A stretch of 64,000 nt of DNA from Neurospora tetrasperma FGSC 2508 (Eukaryota; Ascomycota; Sordariomycetes; Sordariales; Sordariaceae), in NCBI RefSeq assembly GCF_000213175.1, contig NW_009799104.1, positions 1,801,724 to 1,865,723 on the forward strand, written 5' to 3'. Positions within the stretch are counted from its first letter, which is position 1. Each line of letters starts with the position of its first letter. The notes under the pieces are model-generated. The model did not search any database and had not been told where the DNA came from. It saw nothing but the letters and a program-made list of their open reading frames with translations. The position numbers and the translations under genes are program-made. Below, piece by piece: positions 12,526 to 22,746 of the stretch.

Positions 12526-13710
12526 ATGGTTCTGCACAACCCCAACAACTGGCACTGGGTCAACAAGGATGCCACCTCGTGGGCCAAGCAGTGGTTTGAG
12601 GACAACCTCACCAAGCTTGAGGCCAAGGAGGGAGATGTGACTGCCAAGATTAGCAAGGTTATCAGCATGGATGGAGATGTCGATGTTGCGCAGCGCAAGG
12701 GCAAGGTGATCACCATTTTTGATGTCAAGTTAACCCTGGAGTACACAGGTACGTTGTTCCGTAATAGAATAGAGCCATCATTGCACTTGAATCCTCCTTT
12801 ATTGTTTGCCTAAATAGACCTGCCACTGCACCCATTGCTTGGACGTGAAAAACAAGGACCGCGGGCTAAAACTCCGTTTCGCATGTAGGCTCCACTGCCA
12901 CCGACGACAATGTTTCGGGCACCATTACCGTTCCCGAGGTGTCTCATGAGCTGGACGAGGACGAGTTCGTTTTCGATATTGATATCTACTCGGATGCCAA
13001 CGAGAAGAGGCCCGTCAAGGACCTTGTGCGCAACAAGCTTGTTCCCCAGCTTCGCAAGGAGTTTCTGAAGCTCTCTCCGGCGCTCATCGCTGAGCACGGC
13101 AAGGACATCCAGCATGCTCCCGGTTCCAACCCCTCGAGTGGCTTCTCCACTCCCAAGTTCGTTCCTCAGCCTTCCTCCTCGACCGCCCCCGCTGTCACCA
13201 CCACTTCTTCCTCCTCCTCCTCGGCGATCAACACGACGACAGTTGTAGACTCGACTGAGTTCCGCACAAGCGCAGACGAGCTATACGCTACATTCACTGA
13301 CCCCGGCCGTCTGGCCGCTTTCACCCGCGCCCCTCCCAAGGTGTTTGAGGGTGCCAAGCCGGGCGGCAAGTTCGTGCTCTTTGACGGAAACGTTTCGGGC
13401 GAGTACGTCGAGCTCCAGGAGCCCACCAAGATTGTCCAGAAGTGGCGTCTTGAGCAGTGGCCCCAGGGTCACTACTCGACCCTGAAGATCGAGTTCGACC
13501 AGAACGACGTTGACAAGGTTACCGTTATGCGCGTCGAGTGGACTGGCGTCCCCGTCGGCCAGGAGGAGATTGTCAAGAACAACTGGAATGAGTACTACGT
13601 CCGCAGCATCAAGAGGACTTTTGGGTAAGTTTAGGGTTTTCTTGCTAGTCTTTTTACAATGTACGACGCACTAACATGGAATCTCTCACAGCTTCGGAAC
13701 TATCCTCTAA
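12526..13710 (+). CDS. aha1: AHA1-type activator of Hsp90 ATPase
   Basis: A cytosolic co-chaperone that binds the Hsp90 middle domain and stimulates its ATPase. Model: exons 12526-12748, 12889-13624 and 13692-13710. The phases (1, then 2) join correctly and give 325 residues, close to the usual ~330-350. The N-terminal Aha1 domain starts with NNWHWVNKDAT and runs to about residue 150. A Ser/Thr-rich linker (about 170-200) leads into an AHSA1/START-like domain with GGKFVLFDGNVSGEYVEL and ends in RTFGFGTIL. The tiny last exon, only six codons including the stop, supplies the conserved FGFG end, which strongly supports the splice. The start codon follows a run ending CAAA, a good fungal context. 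Identification is firm. Confidence 0.95.
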
Positions 13711-14673
13711 ACCGGGAGTACAGCATCATAACAACACACATTTCGAACGAATGGGATCAAATGAATGACACGGCGTTTGTGGCGAAGCGAGTGGTTTGTG
13801 GGCAGGTTGATCGAATGGTTGGTTGGAACTGGCATCAGTGGCATTCTAGAGCAACTTTTGTGAACAAATGCAAAAATAATTCAGCATTCCCCTATGGGCA
13901 TATCCGCCAGCGACGACGACGAACGAAGCCGATTAGGACAGGCAGAGTGGCTCAGCGGTCGGCGGCAACGACAACGAACATATGTGTCGTCACGGTATAA
14001 CGAGACAAGTAGCGACAATGGAACTTGCATTTGCGAGTTGAACTTTTGTTTTCCTTGTTCAAGGACGGTGGTGAAAACTTTGTGTGAAAAACACAACGGC
14101 AAGGTTGCCAGCGATGCGCTTCGGCGTGTCATTTGACATTCATGATCATTTTTCCCCTGTTGACATGGATGCAAGCTCTGGCATAGATTGATATTTTGTT
14201 TGACCCATTGCTGGGCACCCACGTTGAGAGATCGTTCCGATCTCAAAGATAGGTGGGAATCAGTGGAGGTTACAGTTCTTTGGCAATACCTGTTTTGTTA
14301 TGAAGAGGATGGGGTCTCCGGCATGTGAGGCTTGTGAAGTTTCATAACCTCGAAAGTTTGCCCTGAATGGACTTGTACAGTACGTGTACCTCTACCGCAA
14401 GTACTCAGTCGTAAGAAACTTACCAAAGGCGCTAGCTAGGAAAACGGGATTATCCCATTGGACTCATCTCTCGTCTGGTTGTGCATATGCTCTATGGTAT
14501 TCTCCAAAAGTACCATACATGTTTAGTATATTTGGGTACAAGCGCTAGGTAGCCGAGTGAATAGACTACTACTTCTAGCAGTAAAGACCATTTCCGCGCC
14601 TATGCAGTAGATTTCTTTCTAGGTAGTCACATCACGCCCTTTGGCGGACACGCCTATGGGCTAATACGCCCTT

Positions 14674-14712
<39 letters not shown>

Positions 14713-14917
14713 TGGACGCCCTTTGGCCAACACGACCTTATATCCGTTGCTTCGGGCAGTGTTCTAGTTTCGGTACAGTGAAAGCGGCAGTCGTTTTCAT
14801 TGCTTGATGTCAACATCCAAAAAGCTTCGATCCACAGGTTGACCTGACTCGCCAACTTGCGCATGAACAACATAGCAACCGAGAGACTCACTGTCTACTG
14901 ACACCAACAACACCAAG
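13711..14917. other. Intergenic region between aha1 and the nitrilase gene
   Basis: About 1.2 kb with the 3' UTR of aha1, an AAC trinucleotide run and the promoter of the nitrilase-like gene. No supported gene. Confidence 0.5.
14676..14712. repeat. AAC trinucleotide microsatellite
   Basis: Twelve or so uninterrupted AAC units about 200 bp upstream of the nitrilase-like start codon. Likely length-polymorphic between strains. Confidence 0.95.
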
Positions 14918-16152
14918 ATGGCGCCCAACTACAAGATCGCTCTGATTCAGTTTCAACCAAAGGTATGCAGCGATGTAGGAGTCTATTCGACAGCTGAAGT
15001 CTCGAGTGGTAATATCAATGATATCATTAAGCCACTTTCCGTTGTCTTTGCTCAACCCAAACTTTTCCTTGTCACCATGCGTGAATTATATCACCAACCA
15101 CATACTCCAAGACTACAGATCTACAGCTGTGCAACCTACACACAACATGGCCACTAACTCGTTGGAAACAATTCTAGGACGTCGCCGTCGAGGAAAACTT
15201 CCAAAAGGCAGAGTCCTACATCCGCAAGGCGGCCTTGGGAGGTGCCCACCTTGCCGTCCTGCCCGAGTACCACCTAACATCCTGGTGTCCCGAGCACCCG
15301 TCCTTCGTGGCCGCGTGCGCCGAATCCTCGGCCGACAACAGCTACCTGGCTCGGTACCAAGCCCTAGCGCGTGAGCTTAACATCAACATCGTGCCGGGAA
15401 CCATTTGCGAGGTTCATCCTGCTTCTTCTTCTTTCCAGGGCAAGGAACCGCCAAGCGACGATGGCGACAGCGGCAAGCAAGAACCCGCCACCTGGAAGGG
15501 GCAGCCCATCGAAATCCGCAACATGGCCTACTGGATCTCCGCCTCCACCGGCGACCTGGCCGGTTCCTACCAAAAGATGAACCTCTGGCATCCCGAACGG
15601 CCGCACCTCACGGCGGGGGACATCAAGCGACACCGGCCCCACCGGGCCTTTGATACCCCCTTTTTGAAGCCCGGCCCCAACGGGACCCAAGTTCCTATCC
15701 GGGCGGGCCTCCTCATCTGCTGGGACCTTGCCTTTCCCGAAGGCTTCCGCGCCCTGATTGCCGACGGCGCTGACATGATTATTGTCCCGTCGTACTGGTG
15801 GGTGACGGCCGTGGATGAGAATTCAGCCAAGATCAGCCGCGATGCGGAAAAGATCTTCTTGGGGAGCGTGTGTGTGACGAGGGCGTGTGAGAACACGGCG
15901 GCGATTGTGTTTTGTAATGCGGGCGGGATGAGCCAGGTTGCGCTACCGCTGAAGGGGGTGTTGCCGCCGGTCGGGGAAGAGTGGGATGGAAAGAAGGGCG
16001 TGATGGGCGCGGAGACGGAGGAGATGCAGATTGTGGATGTCGACTTTGAGGTGTTGAGGGTGGCGGAGGAGGATTACAAGGTTCGGATGGATATGGGTGG
16101 GAAGGGCTGGCATTATGATTATACGCTTTGGAGGGATGGCCCCAAGGAGTAG
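14918..16152 (+). CDS. Nitrilase-superfamily carbon-nitrogen hydrolase
   Basis: A hydrolase of non-peptide C-N bonds. Model: exon 1 14918-14962 (15 codons), a 215-nt intron 14963-15177 with a perfect CACTAAC branch site, exon 2 15178-16152, giving 339 residues. The catalytic triad is visible: Glu in LPEYH (about residue 44), Lys in YQKMNLWHPE (about 147), and Cys in LLICWDLAFPE (about 196). Exon 1 supplies the first beta strand (KIALIQFQPK), so splicing is needed for a complete fold. A Gly/Asp/Lys-rich insert of about 25 residues interrupts the region before WKGQPIEIRN. The CWD motif resembles amidase-type members (omega-amidase or carbamoylputrescine-amidase-like) rather than true nitrilases. 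The substrate is unknown. Confidence 0.9.
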
Positions 16153-16780
16153 GAGAAGGGCGGGTAGTAGTGATAGCTGAAGGGAAGGGTGTTTGTGTGC
16201 AACCCGCTTGATGATGATGATGGAATGTCGCCTACTCCATATTTTGGTGTCTCGAGTGAGTCGCCGTGAAGGACCATCCGAAGCATCTGCGTTTGCACTT
16301 TGCAGTCTTGTTGCCCTACGTCATTTAAGCTCATTCATCCCATTCGTGTACGTCCACATCTCAGCCTCTTCAAATTCCCATTGTCAACTTCCATGTTTTC
16401 TGTCCAACATGGGTTGGGATGCCTTATCATGCAGTACGGTCACAATGGCGGTTGGGTTGGAAGGCGGGCGAGTATCACACACTCATCTCAAGCCGTTTTG
16501 AAACGTCGGGGTTGCACAACTGGAAGGGTTCACCATGGTGATGTGGAAGATAACTGAAGGACAAGCACGTGCTTAGCAAGAGTCGGAAGTTTCGATTGTA
16601 CGTGTAATTGGGTGAATGGTATGGGACGGGTCGGTGTGGAAGGAGGTACGGGGCAGTCACGAGCCTCAACAGCTTCGTTTCCTCTTCCCTTTTCCGTCTT
16701 TCTCCTCGCACCACAACGAATCGAACCCAGGAGATTCCTATCCGAGGTCGGGTGTTTCTTTACAATCACCAAACCAGGAC
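16153..16780. other. Intergenic region downstream of the nitrilase gene
   Basis: About 630 bases containing the nitrilase 3' UTR. Several short frames overlap without codon bias. Nothing else is seen. Confidence 0.4.
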
Positions 16781-17135
16781 ATGATCGAGACCAAGTCAGG
16801 TGCTCGTCGATCGAAACTGACTGTCGGCCTTTCGTCCAAACTTAACCCTCCCCTCCACTCTACAGTATCTCGTCGTATTTCCGGCGCAGGTCGAGTCAAC
16901 GTCCGTTTTGCGGAGGAGATACGTATCACCGAGGGACCGAAAACTCCGGCTCGTTCAATCCAGGTAAGTATTTACCGCTGCCTCGTAAACATTTGGAAAG
17001 CAAAAAGTGCGTCCAAACCCAACGCACAACCAACGCGGACGCCCCTTGCAATATCCTGCTTCCATCATCGCTATCGCATTACACCCTGGCAATCAGAGTC
17101 GGGTCTTTACTGAAAGAAACGTCAAACAGTCGTAG
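16781..17135 (+). CDS. Possible small two-exon gene (about 73 residues)
   Basis: An ATG at 16781 opens 61 codons ending exactly at a strong GTAAGT donor (16964). Joining to an acceptor at 17096 (AATCAG) adds 12 codons to a TAG at 17133-17135. The exon 1 product is basic and includes GRVNVRFAEEIRITEGPKTP; it has no domain I recognise. The perfect donor at the end of an in-phase open frame is the main support. It could instead be a 5' UTR exon of the kinase-like gene starting at 17472. Confidence 0.3.
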
Positions 17136-17471
17136 AAAGAAAAGGGTCGTATCTCTCATTGTCGGGCTACTATCTTCTTCCTCTTGTTTGCGCGCATCAA
17201 ACCACACATCTGCCAGCAACAGTGTCACAGCTCTGATCTGCCAACGACGTGCCAGCGCAGCGTGTCAGCAACCGAGTTACAAACTCTCGTGGACATCAAG
17301 CGTTAGCCGCATTGCTCCGACCACAATCAAGAGGCGACATAAACCTGATTTCTCCGACGTTTAAAGTCCTACTCCGCGACACAACCCACCTCTACCCTTC
17401 CACCTTCTTTGCGACTGGATCGCGACTAGTTTGAACTCACCACTTCATCACTTCCCTTTCCAAATACAACC

Positions 17472-18662
17472 ATGGTCAAAGAAGAGGTTTTCAACGTCGA
17501 GGATAACCCGTACAGTCGGGTTACTCCTGCGCACCTGCCCGAGTGTCTCAACTCCAAGACGAAGCAGCTTGAGCTAGCCAAGGCCATGGCCAACGTCTTC
17601 AGCGAGCAGGGCGCCAAAGCTACAGATGCCACCTTCTGCAAGCACCAGGGAGTTGACAGCAAGACTGTCTTTGTGTCCATGAACGAAGGATCCGACATCG
17701 TCATCCAGTTCCGCCTCCGCTCTCTCGACACCACCCCGTTTGAGCGCGCCAGAAGCTGCCCCGGGTTCGACCAATACGTTCCCAACATCCGGCTCGTAGC
17801 CGTCATCACCGACCCTAGGGACTTGGCCAAGAAATCCTGGATCTACGCATCAAATCGTATTGTTGGCAAAACTTGGACCCAGGTTGTCCAGGAGCAGGGC
17901 GTCCATATTCTCCCCAAGCTATGCAACTCGCTCGGCCGCGTGTTGGCCAAGGGCTACATCCAGGACAAGAGCCACGAAGCAGTCGTCAGAAAAGTCCTTC
18001 CCTTTCTGATCCCTTTCTTGTTCACCCTCGAGCCAGAGATGAAGCCCTACAGATCCCTTGCCATGGAGATCTTGCGGCACCAAGACAAGATCAGCGAACT
18101 TCCTTTATTCATGGCCCACGCCGACCTCTGGGCTGGCAATCTCATCGTCAACCCCGATACCCACGAGGTTATGGGCATCGTTGACTGGGAGGATTCGTTC
18201 CCATTGCCTTTTGGCATCGGCCTGCACCGTATCCAGATGGTTGCCGGCGAGGACTTCAACTCGAACTGGCAGATCCCCAACAACTTTGAGGAGTCTGAGA
18301 GAGCATTCTGGGCTGGAATCATGGAGGGAAGTCCCGAGCACCGCCAAAAGGAGTTTCAGGAAAAAGCCCACATTATCGACCTTGCTGTCAAGATGGGCGC
18401 TCTGACGGCCGGGTTCGTCTACCAATACGACGACAAGGGACATCTGACTCTCAAGCGCGATAGCGAGACTGGCAGTCCTCTCGTCAACGGCACTCTGCCC
18501 TTCTTGTTGAGTTATGAGATTCCTTTTCGCCGCGGAAGCGAGAAGGGGCCGTATCCCGAGGAATTCGAGTGGCCTTTTGAGGGAGACGAACAGCGCCAGT
18601 ACAAGTGGATCTGCGAATTGCACGAGGTAGGCCGTCCCCTCTCAGTCAAGCCTTCTGTGTAA
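17472..18662 (+). CDS. APH-fold phosphotransferase/kinase-like protein
   Basis: A single-exon gene of 396 residues with the aminoglycoside/choline kinase (APH) fold. The catalytic loop is HADLWAGNL (His near 216, Asp near 218, Asn near 223), and the metal-binding Asp lies in IVDWED (about 238). These are the expected Brenner-type and DFG-like positions, so the protein may be catalytically competent. The N-terminal lobe is divergent; no clear P-loop or VAIK-type Lys was located by eye. The start was chosen at ACCATGG, a strong context. Fungi carry many such proteins of unknown substrate. The name does not imply antibiotic resistance. No signal peptide or membrane segment is seen. Confidence 0.88.
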   Translation: MVKEEVFNVEDNPYSRVTPAHLPECLNSKTKQLELAKAMANVFSEQGAKATDATFCKHQGVDSKTVFVSMNEGSDIVIQFRLRSLDTTPFERARSCPGFDQYVPNIRLVAVITDPRDLAKKSWIYASNRIVGKTWTQVVQEQGVHILPKLCNSLGRVLAKGYIQDKSHEAVVRKVLPFLIPFLFTLEPEMKPYRSLAMEILRHQDKISELPLFMAHADLWAGNLIVNPDTHEVMGIVDWEDSFPLPFGIGLHRIQMVAGEDFNSNWQIPNNFEESERAFWAGIMEGSPEHRQKEFQEKAHIIDLAVKMGALTAGFVYQYDDKGHLTLKRDSETGSPLVNGTLPFLLSYEIPFRRGSEKGPYPEEFEWPFEGDEQRQYKWICELHEVGRPLSVKPSV

Positions 18663-19261
18663 GGCTATGGCACTTTCAACTCCTTGAGAGTCTGGATCAG
18701 TCATATTGCATCATCTGTGGGCATGAATTGTAGGAGTTGGGCGAGGCAGGCAATCTGTTCGACTGGGGTATCTCAGACATGGTGTTAGGTGAGGTGGATC
18801 TCGGAGCATATTGGGGTTTGCTATTCCTGGCTTTCTATCTCATCGCATGTATTATCTTTTGGCTTGGCTTTCCTCGCCCGGGACACAGTCGATGTTGCAT
18901 TCAGACATACCCGTCATCCAGCGGACATATGGGACTCGGATGACTTATCTAGGGACCAGACTCGAGGATTTGCTGGTCAAGCCTCTTCATTTCGTGGTGC
19001 CCACTGTATTTGCACAGGCACTTGACTTCTCAGTTATACTAATGCAGTGTCTTAGCCCACCAACATCTCCCATTTCTGAACTTTCCAAGTCTTTCTCTTA
19101 TTACGTGATGATACAGCCCTGCAGGACTCCTGCCATGCACATGCGCCTCTGCCATCTTTCAACCCTCTCAACTCCCCCAACCCTCTTCCGCCCGCTTAAG
19201 TAACCCTCAATCCCTACAGGTAGGTACATAAGGAAGGGAGAATGACCATATAAATAACAAA
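18663..19261. other. Intergenic region downstream of the APH-like gene
   Basis: About 600 bases with the 3' UTR of the kinase-like gene and, at the right edge, a TATAAATA box (about 19248-19256) immediately upstream of the tRNA-like element. No ORF is supported. Confidence 0.45.
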
Positions 19262-19413
19262 GTTCGATTAGCTCAGTTGGTAGAGCGTTGCAGGTATATG
19301 AAAATGTACCTACAAAGGCCAGGAGTTCAACTCTCCTATCGGACACTGGCCGGGTACCTTCATCCGGCTGTGATCCGGCTTGGATGAAGTTATTCGGCCG
19401 ACTTCTTTTTTTT
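19262..19413 (+). ncRNA. tRNA-like Pol III transcript, probable tRNA pseudogene or novel small RNA
   Basis: Positions 19262-19345 have a 7-bp acceptor stem (GTTCGAT with ATCGGAC, one G-U pair), a perfect D arm (GCTC/GAGC, A-box TAGCTCAGTTGG) and a perfect T arm (AGGAG/CTCCT with loop TTCAACT, B-box). The anticodon arm is abnormal: 28 nt where 17 are expected, with an internal 8-bp hairpin AGGTATAT/ATGTACCT closed by a GAAA tetraloop. With normal spacing there is no U at position 33 and no readable anticodon. Downstream, CTTCATCC and GGATGAAG can pair, and a T8 run at 19406-19413 could terminate Pol III. A TATA-like box lies just upstream. It is either an intron-bearing or defective tRNA, or a tRNA-derived small RNA. 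Confidence 0.55.
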
Positions 19414-20429
19414 GGAGGGGGTTTCTTTCTTTGTGTTTTCACTTTGATTTTGACTGATGACCCGCTGATTGTATTTCTGTTTGTTTGTTAGTCTGTCTTC
19501 TTCTTGAGAAAGGGACATGAAAATTGAGTTATCAGTGTAGACGACCTCATGAAGATGCGCGCTTGTCTTCCAAATTCTGCGCGTCTGGTGCCAACGAACG
19601 TCTTGGTCATCGCACCCAAACCACCTACCGAGTTACCCTATTGAATGATTAAAGGAGTAAGTTTGAAAGGAAACAAACTACCTAGCTTGTTAAGCAAATG
19701 CAAACTACTGGTAGTAGAAAAAGTATTCACCACTGTATCGTGGGCGGCAGAGCTCAGAGGAAGAAGTTGTCGAGGCATGACCGCCAGGTTTCAACCCGGT
19801 TGACAAGCTTCCCGAACTTTTTCACTCTTGCTCAAATTTACAAAAGCACTTTGGATAATCCATATCCTTATAATAACCGCATAAAATGAACTGATCAAGG
19901 GTTACTATCACAAGAGATCCTAGTGTCGTCGGTGTTGTTCGGGCATTTCATTCAAATAACCCTAACCCGAACTTTGAGAATGTTGACACCCCCTTTCCCA
20001 ACCCTGTCAGGCGCCATTCATGATTAAGACCCCCGCTCGTACAGCGCTGGACTTTACAGTGCCTTCAGGTGCTTCTTTTACTTAGTTTTTCATTCACCAT
20101 GAACAACGCAAGCCTCGAAATTCATGATTGGCTACACCAATGTCCAATGCTAGGGTGTTCAACGCCAACAAATCAACCTAAAGCCCATGTCAGGATCATC
20201 TACAGCCACCTATATCGTTGATCAAACAGTTGTCCATTAGCGGTTTTCTAGAGCGTAACAGTGGGTTCGGCCTGCAGGCCAAGAACAGCGAGATGGATGC
20301 AGCTATGATGGCATTCGCTCCTCTTCCTCACCTTGATTCCCTTCAGTTGAATAGCCTCAACGTGGAGCACTTCAAAAAGCAAACGACACCGACAAATCGT
20401 GATTTTGTATCTCCTGTAAGCCCACGTCG
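19414..20429. other. Intergenic region upstream of the FAD oxidase gene
   Basis: About 1 kb without a supported gene. One telomere-like CCCTAACCC occurs at 19960-19968. The right part is the promoter and 5' UTR of the FAD-linked oxidase. An open frame at 20218-20463 overlaps the oxidase start, and its internal GTAAGC donor does not join in phase to the oxidase frame, so it was not used. Confidence 0.4.
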
Positions 20430-22465
20430 ATGGAGTCACTCGCCCAGAACTTGGACCACCTAACCATCACCTCCCACCCCTCCTCATCATCATCATCCTC
20501 CTCTTCCTCTTCCTCTTCCTCGGTCCCAGCATGGATCCTGGCATGCTTCGCCGAGAGAGCAGCGGACGCCAAAGCCGCCGCGATCAACAACCATGCGTCT
20601 CAAGAAGAAAAAGAAGAAGAACATGACCAAATGGATCTCGACATCGACGGCGCAGCCCTCCCCAGAAAAACAGTCCTCCAATCCTCCTCCTCCACCCCTT
20701 CCGACCACTTCACCCAAGCAGTCTGGGGCCGGGTCTTCAACCACCGCCGCGATTACTCCCTCACCCCCCATGTGCACGCCGTCGTCCATCCGCGCACCAC
20801 GGCCGAAGTCATCGCCGTAGTTGAGTACGCCAAGGCCACAGGCAAGCGCGTGAGTGTGCGTAGCGGGGGTCATAGTTGGGCGGCGTGGAGCGTGAGGGGG
20901 GATGCTATCTTGGTGGATTTATGTGAGTTGGAATTGCCGGACACTCTCAAGATAGAATGGTTCGGGCATCATGGAAAGTACGGGTGCACGGAGCGAGTGA
21001 TGGATGATTCGGCTGAAAGAGGACCGGCGGAGGCGTGTGTTTGGTATGATGAAGAGTCACAGGTGGTGGCGTGTCCGCCGTCGATGACGGGGCAGGAACT
21101 GAATGACTTTTTGGTGTGGATGGGAGGAGGAAGTGGGAAGGGGAGGATGTTTGCGGGCGGGCATTGTCCTGATGTTGGGTTGGGAGGGTTTTTGTTGCAA
21201 GGGGGGATGGGGTGGAATTGCAAGGTGAGTTTTTTTGAGTTGGGATGTGAGTGAGTACCTATCTCTATGATGCTGACATGAAGCTTGATAACACCACATA
21301 CAGAACTGGGGATGGGCATGTGAATCCGTCATCAGCATGGAAGTCGTGACAGCCGATGGCCAACACCTTCTCATCAACAAAGACTCCCACCCCGATCTCT
21401 TTTGGGCAGCGCGAGGAGCAGGCCCCGGATTCCCCGCCATCGTCACTCGTCTCTACCTCCGTACACGGCCACTTCTGGAGATGTACCAAAGCCTGTACTT
21501 CTACCCTGTCTCGCTCTTCAAGAAAGTCCTGCAATGGGCAATCAACGTGTGTTACCCCCCTCCCCTGCCCTTCCCTTCCCTTCCTCATGTCATCTCTCTC
21601 TACCACCTAGTTTCATCTACTCACCCACCCCTGCCCGTTCCAGATCGCACCAACCTGCGACCCAGGCATGGAAGTAGTCTGCGTCTCCTCCCACCTCCGC
21701 ACTTCCACCAAGAACCCATATGACCCGAACCCGGCAAAGGACGCAGACTACGACCCCGAACCCACCATCCTCGCCTCCTTCACCCTCTTCACCACCTCCC
21801 GCTCCGCCGCCCTCGCCGCCCTGCAACCCATCCACGACCTGCACCCGCCCGGCACCAAACACCTGGTCTTCTGCCAATCTACCTCGCTCACGCAAGAGTA
21901 CAAACAGCAACTGTTAGCCAGCCCGTGGGGACATAGGTATTGCTGTGATAACGCTTATATTTCTAATGATTCGTCGTCTTCTTCTGGGACCCCGGCCTCC
22001 TCATCCGGCTTTGCAGCACACGAGACCGCGGAATCTATATCAGTCCCCGACGTTCTCGAAAAAGCTTTTACGACTTTACCAACGGTCAAATCTTCCGCTC
22101 TCTGGTTCTCCATGAACCCCCGATCCCGTCGCCCGCTCCTAGATCCCCAAGGAGAACCAATGGCCCTGTCGATGCAGAGTGATCATTACTTTGCTGTTTA
22201 TACAGTCTGGTCTGATGAAAAAGACGACGAGCGGTGTACGGGGTGGGTTAGGGATATCTTCAAAGGGGTGGAGAAGTATGCCGTGGGGAGTTATTTGGGG
22301 GATGCGGACTTTAGGGTGAGGAGGGCGAGGTTTTGGAGTGATGAGTGTGCGAGGAGACTGAGGGAGGTTAGGAGGAAGTGGGATCCGGAGGGAAGAATGG
22401 GGGGATTTTGTGACGATAGGGAGGGGGATGAGGAGGTTTTGAGGAATGGAGGTGGGTGGGTTTGA
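20430..22465 (+). CDS. Berberine-bridge-enzyme-like FAD-linked oxidase, predicted bicovalent flavin
   Basis: A flavoprotein oxidase of the FAD_binding_4/BBE family. Model: exons 20430-21224, 21304-21546 and 21644-22465, all phase 0, giving 619 residues. The PCMH/FAD fold spans about residues 110-370. RSGGHSW carries the His that is usually 8-alpha-linked to FAD, and GGHCPDVGLGGFLLQGG carries the Cys that is 6-S-linked in the bicovalent subgroup (about residue 245). The C-terminal BBE-type segment ends near RRKWDPEGRM. The N-terminus has a 14-residue Ser run and an acidic linker but no signal peptide, which is unusual because many fungal relatives are secreted. A Ser-rich insert also lies near residue 455. 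The substrate (sugar, alkaloid-like or other) is unknown. It is convergent with the F-box-like gene, 281 bp away. Confidence 0.9.
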
Positions 22466-22746
22466 GTAAGGAAGAGTTGGAAAATCATCGATTCTGAAAA
22501 TATCTAAGCTGGAGGTACCCAGATGGTAACTTCGTAAGCCTACCAAAAATGCATCAGCGAAATAATCTAAGGCGTTTGTAAAGCAGATGAAGGCATTTTC
22601 GCCGAAGAGATATGCCCATCTGTAAATGAAAAGGGGTATCGACCAGCCCAGCCCAACGCCTATCCCAACACGAAACATGCATATCATTCCCGAGTAAAGA
22701 CATCTTCAGTTCCATCCTCCAACGCCTCATTAGAATGGAGTTGAGC

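Noticed and set aside
16720-16760. A minus-strand GGGTTCGATTC resembling a tRNA B-box
   Set aside because: No matching A-box, acceptor stem or T stem could be folded around it.
20218-20463. An upstream start for the FAD oxidase through a GTAAGC donor and CCCAG acceptor
   Set aside because: The exon would end in phase 0 while the oxidase frame needs phase 1 at that acceptor, so the join breaks the frame.
22139-22687. A 182-codon minus-strand frame over the 3' end of the FAD oxidase
   Set aside because: It is antisense to a well-supported exon with family motifs. Composition is Pro/Ile-rich and typical of an opposite-strand shadow.
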